A stretch of DNA of 64,000 bases from Turbatrix aceti (GCA_963969345.1 OZ017769.1:7071725-7135724); one strand, 5' to 3'; numbered from the stretch's first letter, positions 1 to 11,226 are shown. Made by a program: numbers and translations. Notes: generated by a model not told the origin, from the sequence alone.

Positions 1-1925
1 TTGAGTGCCGCGAGGTAGCAGGATTCGTCGAGGACGTAGGACTGAGGAATGGAGATGGCAATGTCTTTGAAGGACACTTCCCGCACGGAAACGTCGTTGA
101 AGTTTTTGACGTCAGTCTGGAGGGATTTGGCAAAGGTCTGGGCGAGGTAGGAAAACATGCGGTAGTCGCGAAGGGTCTTGGACTTGGGATGGGGCTGGGA
201 GTTGCCGTTCTGGGCGGTGGAGTACGACGGGAATGACATCTGGTTCGTCGACAGACAGGACGGCTTGAAAGTTGATCGGTGCAAAAAACTCGAACGTAAA
301 AGAAGATAAACTCACCACAAAAATGGAAGTAGGCGTGTGGTTGATTGAGATGACAGACGTGGGAGCGACCTGGGCAAGGATCTGATGCAGCATGAGCAGG
401 CCGTTGCCCTCGACCCAGCCACAGGTGTTGACGAAGAGCACGGAGTGACGATCGTCCTTTGTCTTCGCCTTGTAATCCGCCAGGAGCTGGTCGATGATTG
501 TGTGGTACAGGATGTGGTTGTGTTCGGGGGTCACGTCGCCGTAGAAGTAGGCGTTCTCAAAACTCCGCTTCTGGCAGAAAAAAGACTTGGCTGGAAATTT
601 TTTTTGATTTCCACAAAGTGATCTAACTTTGAGAAAAATCGACTCAGACTCTCGACAAAGTCGAATCTTTGACTCAGAATCGACTATTTTGACAAAAAAA
701 TTAGTTCTTCTTAATTCCGATACAAAAAAACATTTTTTAAAGAAAATTTACGAAAAACACCAATTTTATGCAATTTCTAATATTAATGGATTTTGGATAA
801 AAAAAAATCAAAAATCGATTAAAAAAAGTGAATTTTACCCAAAAAGGTACATTAAAAAAAACAGAATTGCGACAACTTTTTTGAAAAAAAAATTATCGAC
901 TCCGACTCTCAACGCTCGATTTTGAGTCAGAGTTCGACTCCCGAGTCGAAGTCAGGTGAAACGATCCCCAGACCCCAAAAAAGTCCAAACAACTCACACA
1001 GCAGGGGCTGATCGATGGCGTTGAGCGAGAGAAGACCGGCCGGCGTGAATTCCGGCTGTCCGATATCGCAGTCGAGAATGTGCACCTTTCCAAGCTTGCT
1101 CAGCATGACGTTGGCAAAGTACCGGCACATGGTGCTCTTGCCCGCGCCTTTGGGTCCGACGAAAGCGACGACAGTCCTCCGCGATTGGAAAGCCGAAGAG
1201 AGAAGCGAGTTCGCGATTGAGTTCTTCGCCTTCTTCTGAGCATTGGTGAAGAAAGGGGTCGGCCGGGGGAGCACCACGCAGTACGGCGTCAGCTGGATGA
1301 CGTCGTTTTCTTCAGGAGGAGGGAGGAGGACCTTCTCGTCGACGATCGCTTCGAATTCCTTCAGATTGGCAGCCGGTTCTGTGACCATCACTGCCGCTGT
1401 ATAACCCTGAAAAACGGACAAAAATGAAAAAAAAACATCGGCAAGAGAAACAGAAAAAAAACTGTTTCAACATTTAAAAAAATCGCGGTCAAAAATGTTT
1501 GCGCACCTTGTTCAGAAGATTGTCGTAGTCAGAACGCAGAACATTGAGGTCCTTGAAAAGCGTGGGTTGGGCCGCGTAGTCCGGCAAGTCCTTGCTATCA
1601 TACGCTTCGAATTTGACCTACAACGGACATCTCAGGAGGATAGTCGACCTCTGACGTGAAATTTTGAACTCACAGATGAATGATCATTTCCCGGCATGCA
1701 GAAAGGCGTCATGTCATTGATAGACTCGAATCGCTTCGCCTGCATCGTCGCCCCGAAAGCACGGACTCTGCCGAGGATGACCTGGATGTAGCCAGCGCCC
1801 GCAATGACCAGGGGCACCTTCGGGTGGATGAAGACGGTCCGGTACTTGCGGCAGTTGATCACGCTGTCCGGAAACACGGCTGGCCCATCCTTTGGCCAGC
1901 CTTCCGGAGGATTCACGATCGGCAT
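1..1925 (-). CDS. nol-9: NOL9/Grc3-type polynucleotide 5'-hydroxyl kinase (3' end missing)
   Basis: Nucleolar kinase that phosphorylates 5'-OH RNA ends during ITS2/pre-rRNA processing (family knowledge). Coding exons: 1925-1674, 1617-1507, 1406-998, 590-316, 239-1, all in phase. The start is the ATG at 1925-1923, 24 nt after a TTCTCAG acceptor at 1949-1951. The middle exon carries a Walker A P-loop, GPKGAGKST, followed by the ILDCDIGQPEF motif typical of the family. The next exon has VNTCGWVEGNGLLML, matching the conserved NTCGW segment. The last exon runs off the left edge, so the C-terminus is absent. The third intron (591-997) carries a GACTC-rich inverted repeat. The gene lies about 190 nt downstream of pik-1 on the same strand, so it is probably the downstream gene of an operon. 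Identity is confident; the exact N-terminus is less so. Confidence 0.88.
620..957. repeat. GACTC-rich terminal inverted repeat in nol-9 intron
   Basis: Both ends of this intronic stretch are built from short GACTC/GAGTC words (about 640-690 and 900-950) in inverted orientation. They flank an AT-rich core of about 200 bases. It resembles a short non-autonomous TIR element filling most of the intron. No target duplication was identified. Confidence 0.5.
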
Positions 1926-1948
1926 CAACAAAAATCGGTATTTTTTAC

Positions 1949-2113
1949 CTGAGAAAAGAAGAAAAAAAGCAAAAAATGTGAAAAACGAAGAAAAGTTGTT
2001 ACGATAAAATTGGATATGAAACCCAAAAAAAAGCGAAAAAAATAAAAAATATGTCTTTATTCTGTGAAAAATATGGGCTACGTGAAAAATATGTACAAAA
2101 AAATATGATTCAT
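1949..2113 (-). promoter_or_regulatory. intercistronic region pik-1 / nol-9 with poly(A) signal and trans-splice-like acceptor
   Basis: Between the pik-1 stop codon (2114-2116) and the nol-9 leader there are 165 nt. On the minus strand this holds an AATAAA signal at about 2055-2060, a T-rich stretch, and a strong TTCTCAG acceptor at 1949-1951 with no 5' exon in between. This is the arrangement seen in nematode operons, where the downstream gene is trans-spliced to SL2. The trans-splicing is inferred, not seen. Confidence 0.55.
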
Positions 2114-4090
2114 TCATTGCTGCTCCGTCGATGACTGATAAATCTCCCGCAACGATACTACGACATCGCTGAACGGCGGCCTAGCAAAACGGTCTTTCGA
2201 AGAACACAAAAGACTGAATTCCAAGAATTTTTTGAAAACCACAACGGCGGGCGCTGAAAAAGAAAAAAAGTCGTTGTCAAAAATGTTTACAAGAAAGTTT
2301 CCGACTTACGATCAACTTTCTTGTCCGCCAGCCTGTCGATCAGGGCCTCAGCGTCGTCGCCGATTTCCGACATTTGTTTTATGACGTAATCGACGATGCT
2401 GTGGGGCACCTGATTGTCGGAATACGCCCGGAGACCCGTCGCAATCTCCAGTAGGACGACGCCGAAGCTATAGACGTCGAGCTTCGTCGAAAGCACCTTG
2501 CTGCTGATGAACTCGGGCGGTAGGTAGGCGAGGGTGCCCTTGATGTGGGACGCGATGAGGGGCGACTTTCCCTCGGCGTCCACTTCCTGCTGCCCGTCCC
2601 GACAGAGCCCGAAATCGCCGAGTTTGGGTTCAAAGTGTTTGTCGAGCAGGATATTAGCCGATTTGACGTCGCCGTGGATGATTGGTGACGAGGCGATCGA
2701 GTGGAGGAAATGGAGGCCGCAACTCACGCCTTCGGCGATTTGGAACCGGACTGCGAATTGCAGGGGGGCGGTTCCTCGCTGAAAAAAAAGTGAAATCAAC
2801 GTCAGAAGATAGTCAGGAGACATCAGACTTACCCTGCAAAGCAACCTGTCCTCCAGCGACCCATTTGCCATGAATTGGTAGACCAGGCAGGGCTCCGGTC
2901 CGTCGAGCGAGTACCCGTACAGCGAAAGAACGTTGTCGTGTCTGAACTTGGCGAGTGTCCTCAGCTCCTGTAGGCTCTGTCGTAATCGTTCTTTTTCTTG
3001 CTGAAATGAAGAAAATAGGCATACTGTCAAATTTAGTGTAAAAACAACAAAGAATTTGAAAATTGGGTCCAAAAACGCAATTTTTTGTCTCAAAACGAAA
3101 AATTTAGGACATATTTTTGCTGAAATTTAAATAAATATATCGATTTTTTAAAACAAAAACTGTATTTTTTTATGTTTTTTTGACAAAAAACCGTCATTTT
3201 TTAAAAACTGATATTTTCTTTCGGGTAATCCGCCCAAAAACCGGATCGGGTGCCAAATTATATTTTAGGCTACAGTAAACTCACAGCAGCGCCGGAATCC
3301 TTCTTCAGTTGAATTCGCTTCACAGCGACGAGAAAATGCTTCCAGTTGCCCCGGTACACCGTTCCATAGCCGCCTTTGCCGAGGATGTTTTCCTTGGCAA
3401 AGTTATTGGTCGCAGCGACGATTTCGTCGTACTGAACGGAGAGCGTATTCTGCAGACCAGCGGCCACGCTGCCACTCAGCGAGTCTGGCTCGTTGTCGCC
3501 GAGAGTCGACCACCCAGATTGCGTTTTTTTTGTGTACACCGACCAGGACGGATCCGTGGCGTGAGATTTCCTAGAATACACAGCAGACGACGGCTCCGTG
3601 CCTCGCTGGTTGGTCGAATTGCTCGCGACGTCGACGTGCGACATCGGACGGGACGAAGGATCCGGGAGCGACAGACAGGTTTGTTCCAGGTGATGCATTT
3701 TGGGGTCCACTGAAAAAAAACTGTCTTAGAACACCAAAAAAAGTATAAAAAAACCAACCCAGAGATCGTATGACCTGCATCGCCTTCACTAGCTTGAGTC
3801 GTCCTAAAATCTTGTACAAATCGGACACCAGGTATCCCTTGGAGCCCCAAATCCGCAGGAGAGCCTCGGTTGGACTGGCGCCCTGCGCCGCTTGCCGTCT
3901 GCACGCCGTGATGTCTGTATCACCGATTTTTGGCATGACATAGGCTGGAATTCTTATTTAACCATATAAAAACCGTAAAAAAACACTAAAACTCACCAAT
4001 GTCCTCCCAGATCGATCCGGTGTCCAGGATTTCGGCAAGTTCAAATAGTACGGTGGAAGGCGCATCGCAGAGATAAGTGCCTCTCGTCAT
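2114..4090 (-). CDS. pik-1: IRAK/Pelle-like death-domain serine/threonine kinase
   Basis: Six exons (4090-3997, 3944-3759, 3709-3285, 3000-2833, 2778-2310, 2253-2114) give 493 aa in consistent phase. Residues 1 to about 95 form a death domain. A serine-rich linker follows, then a protein kinase domain from about residue 200. Visible motifs are the glycine loop GKGGYGTVYRG, the VAVK lysine, the catalytic loop HGDVKSANILLD (HGD in place of HRD, as in IRAK4 and Pelle) and DFG. Death domain plus this RD-type kinase is the IRAK4/Pelle/PIK-1 architecture, which in animals acts downstream of Toll/IL-1 or IL-17 receptors via MyD88-like adaptors. The start ATG (4090-4088) opens directly into the death domain. 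It lies upstream of nol-9 in a probable operon. Confidence 0.9.
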
Positions 4091-6451
4091 CGCATCCAGA
4101 GGAGTCAGTCAGTCGTAAATGGCTTCACTGCAGTTTCAGAAAGAAATCTATGAAATTACTTCGGCGCGAGCAAACTTGGTGCTGTTGGTCACGCTTTGCC
4201 AGAGGAGGAACTGGTCTTCTTGTTCCTTACTCCTTTGTTTATGCTAGCAGCCGTCGCCCGCCGTCCAATTGCCATCCATCTGTCGACCCGGCTCTGCCGC
4301 ATCCGCAATTGATTACATTTTGCAATGATCTCGCCTGGCCATTGACCGTTATATTGTGGTGAGTTTTTTTTGTACGACAGGGCATAAAAGACCCCCAGAG
4401 AAGGAAGACGCGCGGCAGTCGTCTGCGCAGTTCGTTGTTCGATGTGTGGTGCTTGCCTAGATAATAATTAGACTTGTTGGATGTCACGGATTGCGTTAAT
4501 AAGAAGTCTCGTATATTGAATGAATTCATAGGATTTTTTTGGTCGGATAGTTTTTGTCGACGAACAGTGTTTCTCTGTTTTTGTGCCAACGATTCGTACC
4601 AGACCTGATGATCAAGCTGATAAAAAAAATCATGTATTATTTTCTTGATTCACGTAAGAAATTCCTTAGATTTTTCAAATTTTTTTATGTGTCCGCCCAG
4701 TTGATGCTTATACAACTTCTTACATGATAAGACGAGAAAGTCGCTTATGTTTTGCGTGTTGCACATATAATCCGGCATTTCTTATCAGTGGTAATGGTAA
4801 TACTTTTGCACAGCAAACTATGAAGACTGTGACACTGTAGTTAACGGGGATCGTTCTTTTATAGCATATATTTTCATTTGGAAAATGCGATGGGAGATTC
4901 ACAAGTTTTCGTCTTCAATGGACAGGGACAAGGTTTTAACACATTTTTCAGTGAAATAAAAAAAATACTAAAAATTGGGGACTTTTCTGGTCCAACATTT
5001 TTTAAACGTAATATTTGCTTTTCTGGCTTTTATCTTTTTACAACTTTTTTTGCATTTCCAGTGTTTTTTTGATTTTATGATAAGACGAAGAATTTAGTAT
5101 TACCCTTGTTTTTTTCTCATTTTCGATTTGTATGAAAATTATTTGAGGGACCTATTAGTCACGGCCGTGTTTTATGTTTACAAACAGACGTCGAACAAAT
5201 TATTGTCATAAATTGTGTAAAACGTTGCTGCAAATACGAAATTTTTGGTAGCCATTTTGAATTAAAGGCTGTAATTTTACGCTGGCAGATCAGATCACTT
5301 TTCGGATCAGATGACGAGCAAATGAGCTGATCTGTCATCTTTGATTCACAGATTCATGTCAATCTTTTGCAATGCTAATTTCGAAAAATTATAAATATTT
5401 TGCATTCCAGTGAATAATTCTGCGTAATTTTAATCTCTGTTTTCGAAAAACTGTATTCTTTTGACGGAAACTTTCTTCTTTTTTTTTGACGGATCATGTT
5501 TGACACTTTTCTTGACGTATTACTTTTATTTCTGGGTGCTGGTGTTCTTTTCTCGGTGTGTTACTATTACAAAGGTAAGAAATATAATTTATTTTGCTTA
5601 GGAGTCGATTTGAATCAACGTTCTGAATAAATTTGAATGGTGAAACCTAAATTTGAATAGTAAAATTGTGAAAAATTTTAATACGGCGATTCCGTGGTTC
5701 CTTGTCATACCACGTTGTAGACGTTTTCTCACTGAAAATAGTGTCGCCAATTTTTTGCGGCCATTTGATCAAAACCTGTTTTGACTCACCTCTACGGTCC
5801 AGGTTTCCTTGCGTTGAATCACTTGAGATCGTTCGGCGTTAGCTTCACCGGCACGATCGATGTTTGTTGTTTTCGTGGTCTCTGACGTGCTCGTGTTTTC
5901 AACCTGTTTAAAAAAATATATAGATCACCCACCACCCATCGCACCTTCTTGTGCTGTGTTGTGTTGTGTGATCATGATCGTGGAATGAAAATATGTACTT
6001 TATTTATTCCACGATCACACAACGCCTGTTATGAGTTATATACGTTAAGCATATCGTAGTACATCTTGCTTTTGTTTTTGCTCTTTCCTTACTCCTGTCA
6101 GTCTCGGAATTGGTGACAGCGACAGTGACGAACCCTTTTGTAAAGCGTGTTTTGGCAACATCTGCTTGCCCAACCGGACCCGACCGCAAGTGAAATGAAC
6201 ATGTGGCGAATATTTTTACGAATGACTTCATATCATTCACTCAGAGACGAGAAAAAGAGAATTCCATGATTCTTTAGAGTTTTTTTTGATCTTTTCGTAC
6301 TCATCAGCATTGTTGGTATTTTACCCTTTTTTTCCGATTTCTGCATTTGCACCATGGGAAAGGGTGATTTCAGAATCATCAACCACGCCTATTTTCATTT
6401 GCTTTCTTTGCAGCTTCTCACCTGACGACGCATTGTTTACGGAGTCGCTCA
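4091..6451. other. intergenic, no supported gene
   Basis: Between pik-1 (minus) and the DUF229 gene (plus), which are divergently arranged, so promoters for both are expected here. The sequence is AT-rich with many short homopolymers. The open frames are short, lack recognisable motifs and do not join into spliced genes. A degenerate GATCAGATC element lies at 5282-5345. Confidence 0.5.
5282..5345. mobile_element. degenerate short copy of the GATCAGATC TIR element
   Basis: The ends GGCAGATCAGATCA and (A)GCTGATCTGTCATCT are inverted repeats. They match the ends of the better-preserved element at 16758-16919, but only about 60 bp remain. It is probably an older or internally deleted copy. Confidence 0.5.
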
Positions 6452-9265
6452 ATGCCCAGATTACGGCTCGTCTCCTACCGGGTGTGTGGCGTCCTCCTTC
6501 TAATTTGCTGCATTTATCTATTCTTCCACAGCTCTGACCAAAATGTAACAACACCGGTGCTAAACTACAAAACCTTTCGTCTGCCGCCAGGAATAGTGAG
6601 TTTTTTTCTTTGCCGAAAGGATTAATCGTAGTTCTTATCTAATTTTCAGAAACATGTGACAACTAAGATTACGGTACTTAATTCGGATCCCAAAGTAAGC
6701 CATCAGAATCCCCAAACTGCCGATTTTGCGCTTGCAGCGTGCAGAATACCCCAACTTGAGCAGAATAATTCGGACGTGCTCAAGAGTTACGCCAGTTCGC
6801 CGAAGATTACGATTTCGTGTGACAAATCTTCTCAAAACTGGTTGTTTGTTGACCCGAAAGGCAAACTTCAGTTGACTGACTTTGGAAAACGGTTTGTATA
6901 CATTTTTGACCACTGTTATTTTTTCAATGTCCCATTTTCAGGAAATTGGACATCTCAAAATTGAAATGCCAATTGCAGTACTTTTTCCGCAAAGATGACC
7001 TTTCGCTGAACTTCGAAGATGCTGGCATCATCGACGTCGGCTATGAGATCACAAAAGGCGATTTTGTCAAAATAAAGTGCGTCCATGGCACGGAAAAGTG
7101 GGAGCACTACTTCATGACCATCGTGCCTCTCGCGAATGCCACCGAGCGCTACCGTAATGCGAAACGGTCTCCTCGATGGTCGGGGCTGTCGGTTTATTGG
7201 TTTGCCTTCGATTCCCTCTCCCAGATGGCCTTCCGTCGCCTGCTGCCCAAGACCACCGCCTTCCTCGAACAACAGCTGGGCGCTGTCGTCTTCAACGGCT
7301 ACAATATCGTCGGCGACGGCACCCCGCAGGCGTATATCCCAATTCTGACCGGACAAACCGAACAAGAGCTTCCACTCACGAGAAAACGGTATTCTGAAGC
7401 GCAGTACGTCGACGTGTATCCCTTTGTGTGGTATAATTTTTCTGACGCTGGTTACGCGACGCTCTACGGCGAAGACGCGGCGAGGATCGGCACTTTTACG
7501 TATCGACTCAAGGGCTTCAAGAAGCAGCCGACGGACCATTATATGAGAACGTTTTTTATGGAGTCGGAGAAATTCTTTCCCTATTCGACGCACTGCTTCG
7601 GGTCGGAAACACAGTTTCAGGTGAGTTAGCTTTTCAAACATGCGCCAACGGGCGGGCGAACGTTTGCGAACAAATTTGATTTTTTCTGTTCGTGTTCGTT
7701 CGCGAACTGATTTTTCGTATGTAAATTTATTTGTTCGCGAACAAAGTTAAACGAACAAAAATTAGGGTAACAGTGTCAAAATTGATGTTATTTGACAAAA
7801 AAAATACAAAAAATGTCCAATTTAGGTGGAATTTTATACAAAACGAAAAAAATGTGGACACATCAGTTTATTATTTTTTTACAACATTGTTTGCACCATT
7901 TCTAAAAAAAAACTTTCTTTTTTTTCGTTCGTGAACATGCTCAAAAAATGTTCGCATTCGTTCAATTTTTCGAAAAAAAAATTTAAAAATTTTTGTGTTT
8001 GTTTGCGAACAAAAAAACGGTTATTGAGTGCTGGTTTTTCAGGCCTACGCCCGGTACGCCAGGGAATTCATGGAAAAGTACCCGCGCGACGTACCCAAAT
8101 TCGCCGTCGTGCATCACTCGGATCTCTCTCATGACAGCGTCACACTCGTCAAAACTGCCGATGACGACCTTGTTGCCCACCTGCAGGGCCTCCGCGACTC
8201 AGGGGCTTTTGACAACGCGGTTGTCTTTGTCGCCGCCGACCATGGACATCGATTCAACCAACTCCGGGAAACCCAGCAGGGTCAGATGGAAGAGCGACTG
8301 CCTTTCCTGGCTGTGGCACTGCCCAAGGCGTTCGCCCAAACAGAAAAGGGCCAGAAAGTGGCTACGAATCTGAAAAAGAACGCGAACCGGCTGACGACAC
8401 CGTTCGACATCCATGCGACCTTCCTGGACATCTTAGACCTGCCTGAAAACTTGGATAACAATCAAAATACGGAAAATCGGTCGCTCTCGCTGTTCAGACC
8501 CATTCCGGAATCCAGGTCGTGCAAGCAGGCCGGCGTCGAGCCCCACTGGTGCACCTGCCTGGATTGGCAGCCGGCGAACGACACCAACGCAGAGGACATT
8601 GCGCTGTCTGTCGTGCAGGTCATCAACGACTACACCGTCTCCGAGCGGGAGCTCTGCGCTCCGCTACGGCTGCACGCAGTCATCGAAGCGAAGATGCTCG
8701 TTCCCGACAGCAAGGTCCTGAAGTACGGCGGCGTTTCCGATGCTGACGGCTTTGTGCCAAAGTTTACGGGAAACGCGGAGGTGCACGAGGCGACTTATAT
8801 GGTTACGTTCACTACGCTTCCTGGAAATGCGAGATACGAGGTAAGTGGATCCTGGAAATAGCATTTGCGCTTCAAAGGTTCTAAAAATTCGAACCGAGCC
8901 TAAAAATAACCAAAAGATAAAAAAAGTGGTTTTTGATGTAAAAAATTTTTTATTTCAATTCTAAAAAAATAATATGATTGTTTCTGCCGACATGAAATTT
9001 TTCTCGTTACAAAAACAGGGTCTAAAAAATATGTCATGCTTGATTCGACAGTTTTGGCTCAATAACAACTCAGGAACGCAAAATTTGATCATTTGGATTT
9101 CAGGCGACGGTGCAATACGACTCAGTGGAAGACGAGATCGTCGTCGACATGCTGGCGATATCACACGTCAACAAGTACGGCGACACTCCCCACTGTATAA
9201 TTGACAAGAATTATTTTATGGCTACGTACTGTGTGTGCTACGACAAAATAGAAGGTGCTAATTGA
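6452..9265 (+). CDS. DUF229 family (alkaline-phosphatase/sulfatase-like fold) type II membrane protein
   Basis: Five exons (6452-6595, 6650-6891, 6942-7620, 8043-8840, 9104-9265) give 674 aa in phase. Residues about 10-30 form a hydrophobic signal anchor ending in the LLLICCIYLFF region, predicting a type II orientation with the bulk outside the cytosol. Sequence such as AVVHHSDLSHD, VVFVAADHGHRF and LFRPIPESRSC matches the metal-site motifs of the DUF229 family, which is abundant in nematodes; substrates are unknown. The HSDLSHD and ADHGHR segments look intact, so an active metalloenzyme is possible but unproven. Intron 3 (7621-8042) is enlarged by a GTTCGCGAAC repeat. AATAAA lies about 25 nt after the stop, and the next gene on the same strand starts 75 nt downstream. 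Confidence 0.85.
7640..8015. repeat. GTTCGCGAAC-type inverted repeat filling DUF229 intron 3
   Basis: Clusters of GTTCGCGAAC, TTCGTTCGCG and related words occur at both ends (about 7650-7755 and 7925-8012) around an AT-rich core. They match repeats in introns of the TolB-like, taf-5 and chd-7 genes. It is probably a decayed non-autonomous DNA transposon; the edges are approximate. Confidence 0.5.
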
Positions 9266-9340
9266 TCCCCTAAGCATTGAGATTACAATAAAAACTAACG
9301 GTTATTTTTTGGGTCTTCTGATGAGGTTTTGAGCCTGTTT

Positions 9341-10198
9341 ATGTACTTTGAAATCGAGAATTTTTGGGAAACGGTGGAGGAAGAACAGTCGTTGCAGATG
9401 GATGCCCCGTCCACGTCTACCTCGGAATCTTCGAATTTGGAGACTCTGAGTCGAGATGACCTCCTTGAGGCGGCGAGAAGTCGGACAAACGCAGATCTAA
9501 CGTGTCCCCAGTGCAGCAGAGTTTTTGCCAACCGAGGCGCCCGGCAGATGCACCTGGTCAAGACGCACGGTGTCGTCCAGAGCGACGCTGACGCTCGAAT
9601 GCTCAGTCGCACGCCGGTGCCGGCGTTTGCGAAGCCGGCGTCTGGCGCAACCCTCTTCGCCTGTAGCGAGTGCGAAAAAGAATTCAAAGCGAAGAAACTC
9701 CTCGTCCAGCACTTCCAAAAAACGCATCAGGCGCGTACTCTGGCGTGCACCGCGTGCGGGAAGGGTTTCGCGCTTCAACGCGACCTAGACTACCACCGCG
9801 TCGCACGCTGCCCCGTCCACCGCCTGCCTAGGAAGCCTCAGTCGACGAGGAACGCGGCCAAGCGGGGCCACAGCGATCCGGTTAAATCTGTGTCAACGCA
9901 GACGGATGATTTTTGTGAGCAGGAGCAGCCGATATCCTACATTCAGGACTACTCGTACTCGTCCTACGCAGACGCCGGAGCGCCCATGCAGATCGACCAG
10001 TATCAGCAGACCTACTGGCCTCCACCGACGGTCGCGACGCAAACTGCTTGTTCACAGACGACCCTCGTCTACCCGGGTGCTGCCCAGTCAAATTACTTCA
10101 GCGACAACGGCACGCAGACGTGGTATCCTCAGACGATGACGGACCAGTATGTCATGACTGATAATTATGAGTCAGAGAATCGAAATACGCAGACGTGA
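9341..10198 (+). CDS. C2H2 zinc-finger protein with TQT motif cluster (ATMIN/ASCIZ-like)
   Basis: Single exon, 285 aa. Three zinc fingers are visible at about residues 50-155: CPQCSRVFANRGARQMHLVK, CSECEKEFKAKKLLVQHFQK and CTACGKGFALQRDLDYHRVA, the last of C2HC type ending HRVARC. The C-terminal half is low-complexity, rich in Q, Y, S and T, with four TQT tripeptides (STQTDD, ATQTAC, GTQTWY and a terminal NTQT) plus SQTT. N-terminal fingers followed by a TQT cluster is the layout of ATMIN/ASCIZ, a transcription factor whose TQT motifs bind dynein light chain LC8 and which controls LC8 expression. ATG 9341 is the first in-frame start; the frame is open only from about 9300, so a short upstream exon is possible. 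The paralogy assignment is inference. Confidence 0.7.
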   Translation: MYFEIENFWETVEEEQSLQMDAPSTSTSESSNLETLSRDDLLEAARSRTNADLTCPQCSRVFANRGARQMHLVKTHGVVQSDADARMLSRTPVPAFAKPASGATLFACSECEKEFKAKKLLVQHFQKTHQARTLACTACGKGFALQRDLDYHRVARCPVHRLPRKPQSTRNAAKRGHSDPVKSVSTQTDDFCEQEQPISYIQDYSYSSYADAGAPMQIDQYQQTYWPPPTVATQTACSQTTLVYPGAAQSNYFSDNGTQTWYPQTMTDQYVMTDNYESENRNTQT

Positions 10199-10276
10199 TG
10201 GTTTTTGGCTGAAAGGGTTTTGGTGTGTGAATAGTACGGATAAATTTTTGGGTTTTGATTGGACCGGGTTTTTGAC

Positions 10277-10670
10277 GAACGAGGGTGGACGATTTTTTGT
10301 TCATGAACAAACATGAAAATTTCATAAACTTTGATTACATGAAAAACTTTGTACGCGTTCGCGAACGAAGATCGAACGTTCTTTTTTTTAGCATTTGGGC
10401 AAAATTTTGTTAGTTCAAGAAAAAATACGCCATCGCTTTTTGTAACAGTTTTCCTAAATAAAGTTTTTCATTACTAAGGCTGAGCGACTTTTTTTGTCGT
10501 TTTTTTAATCAAATAACAGCGTTTTGGGCTTCATTACTCTAAATTACCCAAAATTAGTGGCACATTTTGTTTTTTTATCTGTTTGAAAAATTTAGAGGTG
10601 TTCGTGAACGATCAGGGACAATAAATTTTGAATTTGTTTACGAACGAACACGGTCGTTCGCCCATCCCTG
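10277..10670. mobile_element. hAT-like non-autonomous element with GTTCGCGAAC ends
   Basis: The right end reads GTTCGCCCATCCCTG; its reverse complement, CAGGGATGGGCGAAC, looks like a hAT terminal repeat. It is flanked by TTTTTGAC (10269-10276) on the left and TTTCTGAC (10671-10678) on the right, a 7/8 match expected of an 8-bp hAT target duplication. The left terminus is degraded (GAACGAGGGTGGACG). There is no coding capacity. It sits between the zinc-finger gene and nlp-12. Confidence 0.6.
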
Positions 10671-10883
10671 TTTCTGACGCTGTTTCAGATGCCGACAACT
10701 TTTATGGCACACGCATCGCTAACAGAAGAATTTATGTGTCTGCGGCGCTGATCGGAACACAGGGGACAAGAAAACTGAGAGAGATCGGGTCGGGGGATGA
10801 CTCGGCGATGATGATTACTGGAAGTCGGGATTGGCGTACATTCGTTCTGGTTAACAGCCTACGGTCAGGTCAGCCTGGTCCCG

Positions 10884-11226
10884 TTAGAAGCCGTCGTCGG
10901 TGGCAAAGTAGACCGGGAAAACAGCCGGCAGGGCCCCCGAGCGTTTACCGAACTGCAACGGTCGGTAGCTGTCTTTCTTGCCGAATTGCAGGGGACGGTA
11001 GCTGTCTCGTTTGCCAAACTGGAAAATCCAAAAACGATTTTTTTGGGTCTAATGGATAATTTAAAATGAAAAGTACCTGAAGTGGCCGGAAATCGCGATC
11101 ACTGCGACTAAAGCGCTGCGAGAGCAGGCCCGATAGCGGGCTGCTGACCGGCTGATTCTCGGCCCGGACGAGTACTGCTAGGAGCACGCTCATCGCAAGG
11201 CAGACGGCGGTGATCGACGATGGCAT
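10884..11226 (-). CDS. nlp-12: NLP-12-type (cholecystokinin/sulfakinin-like) neuropeptide precursor
   Basis: Two exons (11226-11077, 11018-10884) encode a 94-aa prepropeptide. Residues 1-22 are a signal peptide (hydrophobic AMSVLLAVLVRA). A short spacer precedes three repeats: DFRPLQFGKR (45-54), DSYRPLQFGKK (55-65) and DSYRPLQFGKR (66-76). Each ends in Gly plus a dibasic site, so processing predicts DFRPLQFamide and two copies of DSYRPLQFamide. C. elegans NLP-12 makes DYRPLQFamide and DGYRPLQFamide, CCK-like peptides from a stretch-sensing interneuron that modulate locomotion. The intron splits the first peptide between Q and F. A TTTCAG acceptor about 15 nt upstream of the ATG suggests a leader splice or trans-splice. 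An 18-aa acidic/aromatic tail of unknown role follows the last peptide. Confidence 0.93.
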
